Positions 1-10,700 of a stretch of DNA of 20,000 bases are shown piece by piece. The position numbers and the translations under genes were made by a program. Below the pieces are notes generated by a model. That model did not search any database, had not been told where the DNA came from, and worked only from the letters and a program-made list of their open reading frames with translations. Source of the DNA: Chrysomallon squamiferum (Eukaryota > Mollusca > Gastropoda > Neomphalida > Peltospiridae); assembly GCA_012295275.1 (NCBI GenBank), contig CM022670.1, forward strand, positions 12,797,083 to 12,817,082, written 5' to 3'. How positions within the stretch are numbered: position 1 is the stretch's first letter; every line of letters begins with the position of its first letter.

Positions 1-343
1 GTCTTGTCAGTTTCCGACAAAAATTCATATTGTCTTGCAGAATATTGAAAAAGATTACGTTTAGCAACAATCTAAGGGAGGTAATTGTATTGTATAATTT
101 TCCTATAATAACTGTATGTAGTTATCTCCCTTCTCCAACTTGCTTTCCTATTTAATTTTGAAATAAAAATTCCTCTGTTTTTCTTACTTGTGTTCAGGCA
201 TACATATATATATATTTTTTTATTATTTTTTTTTAATTTTTTTTTTTTTTAAATTATATATTTTCAAATTAGTTTTGATTATATATTTATTTATGGTATG
301 GATGTGTTTGTCTCTGAAATATAAAACATACATATAAATAAAT

Positions 344-345
<2 letters not shown>

Positions 346-392
<47 letters not shown>
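346..392. repeat. (AC)23 microsatellite
   Basis: Pure 47-bp AC tract preceded by (AAAT/AAAC)n. A run of 26 A follows at 426-451. Confidence 0.96.
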
Positions 393-394
<2 letters not shown>

Positions 395-489
395 AAAACA
401 AATGCACCGAAAAATGACGAAAGATAAAAAAAAAAAAAAAAAAAAAAAAAATGGCGTGCTTTGAAGATCCTCCTGATTACCACCCGCTA

Positions 490-790
490 TTGAACAAATT
501 TATTACCGTACCACACGTCAAGTGACGTCTGTCGTTCGTGAAGTCGAGGTTGCTGGCCTTTGACCTTCTGTGCCAGTGCGTTCTCGAACGTTCGTAATAC
601 AAGAGAATAATCATTTATTCCCGAATACGCGAACACGCACAATCCATGCACCCAGCACGTGGTGGGTAACTGTAAAATCAGAGGTGTAGCTATAAATCTC
701 ACGTACTCGTATAATCTACGACACTTTTCAGTCTGTACGTTAAAGTAACGGGAAAGCGTGAAGTGCGTCAGTCTTGCAGCTGTCAAGCTT
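490..790. other. CpG-containing single-copy patch, function not recognised
   Basis: About 300 bp clearly richer in G+C and CpG than its surroundings, free of simple repeats, with the 10-bp palindrome CGAACGTTCG at 585-594 and TGACGT near 532. The minus strand is open for 99 codons but has no ATG. It could be an unrelated exon, an untranslated exon, a regulatory patch or an old repeat copy. I recognise no domain. Confidence 0.3.
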
Positions 791-799
791 TACAATAAC

Positions 800-1561
800 A
801 TAACGAAATTCGTAAAAATAAGTAATTTTTTGAGAATATAAGACTAGGTATCAATATAACAGAACCGCGTGAAATAGATTTCGTTTACAGATATATATTT
901 TTTTTTATTTCAAAGAACTTATTCTGCGTGGTCTGTCGTTACACAGATAAGTTATCAGACAGTGTGACAGTTCAAGGCTGTAAATAAACAGCCACGGTTA
1001 ATATAAGACACACACACACATACACACACACACACATGCATGAACATGCATATGTGATATAATAATTATTTTCAGGTAAGTAAGAGTATATACTTATTGT
1101 TTTCCTTTTAATTAAATTTAAGAAAAGAAAAAAAACAAAGATAAATAAACTGCTCTAGGTACATATGACCTTTACTGCTCATTCTGTTATTGCGTGTTAT
1201 CGGTGTTTGGGTCCTTGGTTAACTGACGACTTAAACAAAATCCGTCTCGCTTTGAACTAGCAGAAACGAATTTTTTTTTTTTTTTACAAATAGCCTCAGT
1301 CGTGTTTCACTGTGTGCATCTCTTTCTCCCTGCGTATGTATGACTACGTTTATGTTTACTATCACCAGTTTATTTACAACCTCAGTCCTTGCATCTTATA
1401 TATATATATATATTTATAGTGTTTTATCTATGCATATTATATGACTGACTGTACGTGGTGTTTTTTATGATTTTATTACTGTACTCCCGGACATTATTAT
1501 TATTGAAATGTACACCAATGATTAGTTACAGCATAGAAACACAAGTATATCTATATATATA

Positions 1562-1601
<40 letters not shown>

Positions 1602-2166
1602 ATCAGTGCTCGTAAGTTTCAAGTTTATTGTTCTTTTTGAGACATTTTCCATTAGCCTATAAAGTGCTTCTGCACCTGGATGTCAAGGTCACATTTTTTT
1701 TTTTTTTTTTTTTTGTTAAGTAAACACGTCTGCTCCCAATATTCGTTTCTGGCCACCAAAACAGACTAAAAACAATTTACTTACGCTGCGTTATTTCAGT
1801 ATCTGGATACAGGTAAGGTTTACTCAGGTACAAAGAGCAGCCTACCCGTGCAGTGAGTGGCTACACGAAGTCTCGTGTTTACTCACATTACCAACTCACA
1901 CTCGCTGCTTGTAATTTGAATCTTCTTTGCTGGCTTTATTTGCGAGGGCAGTGTCATTATCTTCTGCTACTACACATCACAAATGTATAAATGTCTTTAG
2001 TAAATCACCATAACAATTAAAATTATTGTATTTAATCATTCTTTGTACTACCATCCACGACACTGTCAAACTATGCAGGGTCGCTGGGGCGGATCTAGAC
2101 TAGGGTCCAAGGCATCCGGACCCTCCCCTAAAATTTCAGAAGTGCCCCTTTTTATTTAGGATTTTT

Positions 2167-2200
<34 letters not shown>

Positions 2201-2540
2201 TATTTATATAGTTTTTTTTTTTTTATATATATATATTTCTGAAGGTGTACAGAACACTGTAGAAAATATCTGCCAGCGTCCCTGTTGTAGCTTTGTTATA
2301 TTATGGTTCATGTGAACCGTGTGTAATTTTTCAGTAGTGTTTTCTCATGTTATGGTGCCCTTTTTGTCATGGACTCCACCAGGGTCGAGAAGTGCTGGTA
2401 AAAAAAAACAAAAACATGGGTATCTTTTTAAAGGTATTGTTATCGTATTGAAAGAAGATTTTTTTTAATATTATTATTTCCGTCGTGTGCATAATGTGAA
2501 CATAAATTTTGATGTCTTTGTTAATTTAAGATATTTTAGA
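800..2540. other. Non-coding AT-rich stretch with homopolymer runs
   Basis: Holds (AC)n at 1009-1035, A36 at 1565-1600, T21 at about 1694-1714 and T-rich tracts at 2170-2230. Between them is unique-looking DNA, including a moderately GC-rich part at 1740-2120. No gene is recognised on either strand. Confidence 0.7.
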
Positions 2541-2629
2541 AGAATGAAAGTTATCAAGAATTGTCGAAAAGGGTGCGCAGTCTTTACGGTGGAAATGACT
2601 TTCAAAATAAAATGTGTTTCATTATAAAG

Positions 2630-2850
2630 AATAAAAAAAAAAAAAAAGTTTTATTGTTATTATTGTTGTTGTTGTTGTTGTTTGTTGGTGGTTTTTTTTT
2701 TTGTTGTTTTTTTATTAATTTTGTTATTATTATTTTTTATTTATTTTATTTTTATTATTATTTACTTTTTTCTTACTTTTTTTTTTTTTTTTTTTTTTTT
2801 CATTTGTTTATTTGTTTGTTTGTTTTTTTGGTGTTGTTTTAATTTAAACA
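2630..2850. repeat. T-rich low-complexity tract
   Basis: About 200 bp of GTT, ATT and TTTA units ending in a T run and TTTG repeats. The plus-strand frame through it is low complexity only. Confidence 0.9.
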
Positions 2851-3560
2851 ACTGATGTTTGAAAAAAGAAGTGTAGATCCAGACAGCAACAGATAGTGAG
2901 TAAATTAAAGAAATTATAAAACGTAACTATTCTTGTCAATCTAATTTTAATAATTCATTGTTTTATTATAATTCTGATGTAACATCAGCGAAGATCAATT
3001 AGCATTAATTTTGATCAAATATGCACCTGTTACACTCTGAGCAAATTTTAACCACTCAGCAAAATAATTATATGAATTTGCAGACTAGTGGAAAAGGTCA
3101 TTCGAATATTGATGTTTTATAAAAAAAAATTAAAAGTATTATTATTTCATCAATGTCGAATACCAGAGAGGACATCAGGGACAAGAGTACTAATGGGCAG
3201 ATATAACGATTCGTCTAACTAGGTCAAATCTACGTAAAAAAAACGTGGCTTGTATCTGGGGCAAACGTGCAGGAGGTAGATACCGTAGTTTTCATAAGCA
3301 CTGAGCCCATTTTCATTCAAGACGTTGCTGATTTATTAGTGAATCTGTGTTTATCTGCCAGAAAATAAAAGTTCTAATTTTTATTTATTTTATTTATTTT
3401 ATTTATTTATTTATTCACTTCACAGAATTTCGTCAAAACCAAGAGTAGATCAGAGAGTCAGAGTTAATATTTTCACAGCATTAAACGGAGACATTTTGAC
3501 CGAGTTCCCACTGTTCAGTCACCCATGACGGCATGTTATCGCTATCGGGGGCACGCTATT
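2851..3560. other. AT-rich unique stretch without recognised gene
   Basis: No coding signal or RNA gene seen. Contains a (TTTA)n block at about 3376-3415. Confidence 0.6.
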
Positions 3561-3562
3561 TG

Positions 3563-3615
3563 GATCGGAACGAGGCTGACTCAGATCGGAACGAGGCTGA
3601 CTCAGATTGGAACGA
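3563..3615. repeat. 21-bp tandem repeat, 2.5 copies
   Basis: Two exact copies of GATCGGAACGAGGCTGACTC plus A (21 bp) at 3563-3583 and 3584-3604, followed by a partial third copy, GATTGGAACGA. The unit is GC-rich against an AT-rich background. Confidence 0.95.
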
Positions 3616-4057
3616 TTGTAACAGTTGAACCCAACCTCATTTCATGGACAGTTGCTTACAAGTATCGTCTATTCAGCGTCTTGTCTGTTCAATCCCCCAA
3701 AACAACAGCCTATGTATATTTGAAAAGATTACTCTCAGGAATTACTCACCCACAACTTATAAGTATACAAAAGGTCAAATTGTATAGTTAAAAAAATTTG
3801 CTGTGATAAGAGAACATAAATTGTGCTTGATCAGCAAAATGTGATTACGCCAAGTGTGCACTGTTTTCCTATACCTTATCTCCAATGGCAACGTCAGCAC
3901 AGCTGACATAATGCGCATAGCCTGCCTGCTGCTCGCTCCATCACTCTTCAATGGAAGGCTATTCGAATAGCCAACCACTCAAAATGGTCAGTGTAAATGA
4001 ATACCCATCAAATATTTAAAAAAAATTACCCACTCCTTCAACTTTTTAAATTTATTT

Positions 4058-4059
4058 TA

Positions 4060-4105
<46 letters not shown>

Positions 4106-4106
4106 T
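4058..4106. repeat. (ATT)16 microsatellite
   Basis: Pure trinucleotide tract of about 49 bp within a T-rich stretch. Confidence 0.95.
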
Positions 4107-4289
4107 TGTTATTATTATTTTTATTTTTATTTATTTATTTAAACCAAGCAAATATAGTAGCTGTTTGGAATCAACAGACACCAATATTTTTGTCTATTAT
4201 TTTTACATGATTGTACATGTATAATGTTAAATATATTAAAATGAAAATAATGTATGGTGCAAAAAAAAAAAAAAAAACGAATAACAGAA

Positions 4290-5197
4290 AAAATAATAAC
4301 AGGAAAAAGAAATAAAATAATTGGGAAGCAAGTGGAAAAAGCAGAAAATCAGACACAGAATTCAGACTGGTTTTATTACAAAAGAGACATGCTTAACTTT
4401 GATAAAACTGATCAAAGAGCCTCTTTGATAACTGATCAAAGAGTAACAGGAACAATTGAGAGCGTTAGCTTATCAAAAGGATTTTTGGCAAAGATGTTAG
4501 ACCTATGCTTGAAGGCAGAGTATTGCGTTACAATCTAGGATGTCACCTTTCTACCGAGGTCATTGATTTCTGACTTAATCTTGCAAGTAATCAAACTATT
4601 GCAAGAAGTTGGCAGAGCTGTCAAAGTCAGGATAGACTTGAGTCAAGGATCACAAGAAATAAACTGATCAGTAACAAGCAAGTCTGGTAGGATATATACA
4701 GTGAAAAAGCTGAAGCTGAAATTGGAACAGTGGTTGAGGACAGTTTGATATTAGTATCCAGCCCTTTCCAACAGTCGCCCCAGTCCACTGAGATTTTACT
4801 TGATCAGGTGAGCTGTTTCCCTAAAGCACAATGAAGATAAATCTCACAGAGGTGGAAGAAAAAGACGAAAATCAGCAAAACTTAAAAGATACACACATAT
4901 GATAGCAAAATTAGCAAACTAACAAAAGTTTGGTCGACTCTTGAAACCTCCATCAAGTGAAATACAAAAAGTGAAATGTCGCCCCAAAAAAAACCTATTA
5001 GTAAAATGAGGAGCTGAAAGATTCTGATGACAAGCTCAATACCTGCTTAGTTGGTTAGTGAACATTTTGTAGACAGCTCAAGTCCTGAGACTGGGTTCTG
5101 TATCAGACATGAAACTACTGGACCCATCAAGTGTGCACAGCTGGTGAGCTTGCATGTAACATCTTTGAATCAGATGTTGATGATTCTGATTAATGTT
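4290..5197 (+). pseudogene. Decayed coding-like tract, family not recognised
   Basis: Higher-complexity DNA with long open stretches in shifting plus-strand frames. From 4254 to about 4746 one frame has only two internal stops in about 165 codons and includes NSDWFYYKRDMLNFDKTDQR and LISDLILQVIKLLQEVGRAV. A second frame (about 4690-4832) reads EAEIGTVVEDSLILVSSPFQ. A third reads KSHRGGRKRRKSAKLKRYT. Near the end one frame gives GELACNIFESDVDDSD then TAA at 5197, like a natural acidic C terminus. The mix of complex composition with stops and frameshifts suggests a dead retrocopy, a dead mobile-element gene, or exons of a live gene whose introns I cannot place. No domain is recognised. Confidence 0.35.
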
Positions 5198-5556
5198 AAA
5201 CATAACTCTTGGATGTTTTATTTGGTCCTGACATATATTATAATTGCCCTGTAGGATGGGGGTCAAATGCAGCAGTGAAAAGCCTTTAGAAATTATTTAT
5301 CAGTTCTGATGATTATGTAGTAGTCACAATCATAGTTGATTTAAATAGAAGAGATTTCATTAATAAAAGTTGTTTACAGTTTCCAAATTCTGTTTTATTT
5401 TATTTATTTTATTTTTTTTTTTTTTTTTTGTCTATGATGCATTAAGTAAACAATATTAGAGTTATCCTTGCTCTCACCTACACTGGACTAGTTTAATTCA
5501 TACAGTTGTATTTAAATGTAGATATTTGTATAAAAGCATTAATGAGTCTGAAACAC

Positions 5557-5562
5557 AATAAA
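5557..5562 (+). terminator. Candidate plus-strand polyadenylation signal
   Basis: AATAAA on the plus strand, about 360 nt after the TAA that closes the coding-like tract, followed by a T/GT-rich stretch. It faces the gene A signal, the two hexamers being about 30 bp apart, as in convergent gene ends. May be chance in AT-rich DNA. Confidence 0.25.
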
Positions 5563-5592
5563 AGGAAAGCTAGAAATGGTCCCCATTTTTGT

Positions 5593-5598
5593 TTTATT
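5593..5598 (-). terminator. Candidate polyadenylation signal of gene A
   Basis: AATAAA on the minus strand, about 200 nt after the gene A stop codon. It is the first such hexamer downstream of the stop, and a U/GU-rich stretch follows about 30 nt later. This would give a 3' untranslated region of roughly 210-230 nt. No transcript evidence is available. Confidence 0.45.
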
Positions 5599-5796
5599 TA
5601 ATAATAAAATTACTACAACTGGAAAGTTACACCCATAAAAAAAAAAAGCTGAGTACCCTTACTGAAGTGCAGATCAGTGTCAGAACTAGCTCAGCTTTTC
5701 ATCTTTGCATGTATTCAACCTTGCATAGCAAATATTTATGTAAATATATGTATTCCAGCAAGTCTCTGGTGTGGTTACATGTTTCACAAATGACCT

Positions 5797-5943
5797 TCAC
5801 CCTGTACTGTTGGATAGGAGACTAGTATGATTTTTAGCCCAATCTGGAAACTGGTTCAGATCAAAATAGGCGATTCCCCAAGTATTGATTGCCAAAGTCA
5901 CTAACAACACGTTGAACACATTTAAAATTAGGCCTGCCTTCAC
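5797..5943 (-). CDS. Gene A exon 14 (C terminus and stop)
   Basis: Acceptor GCATTTCAG, then VKAGLILNVFNVLLVTLAIN, TWGIAYFDLNQFPDWAKNHT and SLLSNSTG before TGA. NTWG and FPDWA match the human NaCT tail (NTWGRAIFDLDHFPDWANVT). Sequons NHT and NST at about 581 and 588 fit the extracellular C-terminal glycosylation site known for this family. Confidence 0.94.
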   Translation of the reverse strand: MKAGLILNVFNVLLVTLAINTWGIAYFDLNQFPDWAKNHTSLLSNSTG

Positions 5944-6940
5944 CTGAAATGCAATACATTTTGTTTATCATCATCTTTATTTCTAACAAAAATGTTTATA
6001 ATTCAGAAACACGCTGACATTTAAAAAAGAAACATAATACAACTATTTTGTCATACCAACTAAGATATATTTTTAGTAAATAATTAAAACCTTCTAAAAT
6101 TAAAATAAAAAAATAATAATAAAAAAAGGACCCTTCTAATGTAGATCTTTTCTAATATACTAATACTTTTTTCAGAATTTAAAACTACATCTAGAAATCC
6201 TAAACAACCATAAACATGAAAAAAAGTTCATCTAAAACTGACATTTTTAACTAATACAGTATCATTTGATTTTTTTTTCCTACATGTGTATGTGTGTGTC
6301 TGTGTGTACAGTTACAAACACCCACCATATCAATGACTCTCACATCTCCATAAGAAAACACAACAGCATTCGGTGGCGTTGCCACTGGCAACATGTAGGC
6401 AAAGGAGGCAGTCAAGCCTGCTGGCAGCATAAAATACAATGGATGAATGTCCATTGAGACAGCCTGAATGATAACACAGTTAGTTTCAAATATATGTAGA
6501 CAAGATGCAGTAACTGACGATACATCATCAAGTTCCTTACATCTTAGTGTAACATTCTCTGTAGTTATGTCATTTGCTACACAGATTAAACTAAATACAA
6601 GAAACGTAATGTGTTACCCTCTGGTTCACTGCAATCATTCATGATGGTGAAAATACAAATATAGTTACTGTCATTAATTACTATTACTCTTACTGATAGT
6701 ATTATCATAGCCACCCCAAAACTGCTACTAATAATGATACTAACACTACTACTATGACCACTTCTATTACTATTACTATCACTATGACTACAACTACTAT
6801 TACTACTACTGCTGCTACTATTCCAACTAATATTACTGCTGCTGCTACTACTACTACTACTACTACTACTACAACTAATATTACTACTATAAGTACTGCT
6901 ACTACTAGTACTACTACTACATTTACTTCCACCAATATAT

Positions 6941-7000
<60 letters not shown>

Positions 7001-7887
7001 TTACTGGCTTACAATTACTGGCTTATGATAACTTCTTCTAATGCAGTTAGCATAATCACTATTAGGTATAAATGTGTTACCACCAACTGTTATTACTACA
7101 ACAGCAAGTTCTGCATTTTGTGATTAGCAAACTCTTACTAGTTCAGATACGATTGGCATGAACAGGCTGACAATGACTGTGTTGGATGCAACCTCAGTGA
7201 CAGTGCATATCATTAACACCAGGACAAGGCAAGCTGCTTGAGGTCCCAGACCTTTGATGATGGAAAGTTTATTAGCAATAAGTTCAGTCAAGTGAGAGAT
7301 CTGAAAAAAAAAAATAATAAATAAATTAAATTAAATTAAATTAAATTAAATTAAATAAAATTAAAATAACTTAAATTAAATTAAATTAAATTAAATTAAA
7401 TTAAATCAAAGTAAAGAAAAAATATTTTAAAAAAATAAATAAATAATGAAAGAAAGAAAAAAATAAATAAAATAAAATAAATTAAATTAAAATAAAATAA
7501 ATAAATTAAATAAATTTAATTAAATTAAATTAAATTAAATTAAATCAAAGTAAAGAAAATGTTTTTTTTTAATAAATAAAGAAAGAAAAAACAAATAAAA
7601 TAAAATAAATTAAATTAAAATAAATTGAAATAAATTAAATTAAAATAAAATAAAATAAAATAAAATAAAATAAAATAAAATAAAATAAAAATTAAATTAA
7701 ATTAAATTAAATTAAATTAAATTAAATTAAATTAAATTAATAAAATAAATAAATAAACAAGATAAATAAACTAAAATAAATAATGAAAAATCAAAAAGAA
7801 AAGGAAAAAGAAAACAGTAAAAAGAAAATCACTGTGTATAGTAGTAGTTACTGTTCTATATTTACATCATGTATTTATCTAAGCATG

Positions 7888-7927
<40 letters not shown>

Positions 7928-8150
7928 GTACATACATAATAAAAAAGGATAATTGGTTGCTATCTTAAGCTATCCTGCAAAGGTTAGAATGGCTTGACTG
8001 AGCAAGATTATGCTGATACCTTAAGCTAGAAACAAGTCCAAAATAATATAAAAGCTAAATGAAATTAACTATTCTCTTTATCAACGTTATTGGGTTTGGG
8101 CCTCAAAATATAGAAATTTATCCAGGTATCATATCTTGCCACTACAAACA

Positions 8151-8183
<33 letters not shown>

Positions 8184-8239
8184 TGTGCATTTGTGTGTGT
8201 GTTTGTGTGTGTGTGCTTGTTTGTGTGTTTGTGTGTGTG

Positions 8240-8286
<47 letters not shown>

Positions 8287-10635
8287 ATAAGTATTTAAGG
8301 GAAAACTTATATTTAACATACCATCTTAATTTCTTATCACTGACATCCATCCAGGCATAGGTTATATACATTCCAGTATATATGTGTGTTGCTACACTAC
8401 ATATATTTGCATGCAACACTGCAATTGTGTATACTTAATTACCTGACATGCTTCTGCTAGTGCAAAACCACCACCCAGCAGCAGAATGATGCCCCAGGGT
8501 AGTGATGAATTGATATCAGACCATACAATGATGCTTTCTGTCTTACCAGGTACACCTGAGTCTTTAAAAATTCAGTTTAAATACAAATGATTATATAACA
8601 AATTAAAATATGTTCTTTCATGATTACATTATTATTAGTGGTATTATTATTATTATTATTATTATTGCTATTACTGTTTTTATTAATTTTTGTTTTAAAT
8701 ATTATTAGTATTATTATTACTACTACTACTGTTATTATTATATTGTTATTATTATATTGTTATTATTATATTATTATTATTATTGTTATTATTATTATCA
8801 TTATTATTATTATTATTGTTATCATTATTATTATTATTATTGTTATTATTGTTATTATTATTATTATGTTTTAGAGCACAAATGCCATAATTCATTCAGT
8901 GATTTGTTTCTGTGTTTATTTGCTTGCTTCTTTCTCTATATATATAAGTTATACCTTTTTTCTTAAAGTATAATTGCCTCGGCCATTTCTTTGGAAATAT
9001 GAAAAGTCCAAGAGCAACTAATACTGCTGGAACAGCATCGGTGATATATCTGCAATAAGAATAATAATAAGAAGAAGAAGAAGAATATGATGATGATGAT
9101 GATGATAATGTGGACGTTGTTATGATGATGAAGTTGACAACAACGACAACAACAACAACAACAATAATAATAATAAACCTGAGAGATAAAATCACAAATA
9201 TCAAACAAAATAATATGAGAAAACAAATATCATTCAGAATCACTTATTTACAGCTATTATCATCAGTATCGTCATCACTATTATTGTTGTTGTAGTTGTT
9301 GTTGTTGTTATCGTTGTCACAATTTTTTTAAAACTTACCCTTCCAGGAAAAGCTGTCCATATCCTGGTATGAAGCCTGGGTTCCTCATGAGCCACAACAA
9401 AATCAAGCAGATGAGGTGTATTACTACCACATACTCTGAAAAACTAGCAGCAGAGAACTTCCACTAAGTCATAGTATAGTTACATAATATTTAAACCTAA
9501 TACAAGCAGTAGTAGACATTTAGTTACTATAAAAGTATGGTGGTAGTAGTAGTAGCGGCAGTAGTAATAAGGCAAGATGAGAATTCTTTATCCAAATTGC
9601 TTGGGTCTAGAATTTTGAAAAAATTTTAGGATTTTTGAATACAAGGAGATAGCCTGAGAATAGGATCTAAGTCTAAACACAAATTATATTTTTATTTCAC
9701 GTACAGCTTACAATAAGATATCAAAATGAGAAAATATGGACACAAGGATGTCAAAATGAATGTAAAAAACAATGTCTATCGTGTTAAAATGATGGTAGAA
9801 TTAATGGAATTTGTCTTAAAATATTGTTTAAAATAATGATCACGTGAAGTATAGTTAGAATTAGCAGTAGTAGTAGTAATTGTGGCAGCCATATTAGTAG
9901 TAAAAGTAGTAGTAGTATTAGAAGTAATAGAAACAGAGTAACAGGAGTAACAGGAGTAACAGTAGCAATGGCAGTAGTAGTTGTAATAATAGCAGTAGTT
10001 ATAGTAGTGGCAGTAGAAACAGTAGCATTTATTTTAACATGTAAGTTATCAGGCAAGTACAATCTGCACAATGGTTTTGACAAAAAGCTTTGTGTGTTAT
10101 CTAACTGCTTTACCTCATTGGTCCAAGTTTTTCATGTTCTTTACGAACTAATCCCATTATTTCTACATTGCTTCTTTCTTTCTTGTTCCTTCGACATGAA
10201 AAGGTCGCTCTACAGTAACAATAATAATATTAATAATAGTAGTGATGATGGTGTTGATAATTTTATTGGTGATAATAATAATGATAATGATGATGATGAT
10301 GATAATAATAATAGTTTTGTTAGTTGTTTTGTTTTTGCTGGGGTTTTTTTTGTTGTTGTTGGGTTTTTTTGTTGGCTTTGTTTTTCAGCAGGATATTTTG
10401 CATTTGTAAATTAATAAATTTATTTTTATGATGCTGTATGATATATATGTAATAAACATTCTTTCACAAATAATAAATTCACAGTGACAAGAATATGTCA
10501 CTCTACCTTGGGCCCAGGAAAACAATTTGAAGCCAGAACCATACAAAGAAGAGAGAAATCAGTGAGATAGGAACTGTAAACACCATCCAAGACAGAAATG
10601 TAATTCCAGAATTGCCATTTGCCAAACTGCAATTT

Positions 10636-10700
<65 letters not shown>

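Noticed and set aside
487-786. Resemblance of RLYEYVRFIATPLILQLPTT to an SLC13 first exon
   Set aside because: There is no ATG in the frame, no GTAAG-type donor at the expected place, and no following exon 2 block in the remaining sequence. The likeness is a short hydrophobic stretch only.
1565-1714. Poly-A and poly-T runs as marks of retroposed inserts
   Set aside because: No target-site duplications or element body could be delimited next to them, and such runs are everywhere in the window.
3957-3976. Possible tRNA B-box-like sequence around ATTCGAATAG
   Set aside because: It lacks the GGTTC start of a B box, and no acceptor or anticodon arms can be folded around it.
6705-7041. Val-rich and Thr-rich open frames on opposite strands
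   Set aside because: Both are translations of the (ACT)n trinucleotide repeat in intron 12.
8059-8419. Cys/Val-rich and His/Thr-rich open frames
   Set aside because: Produced by the (GT)n tract; they lie within intron 11 of gene A.
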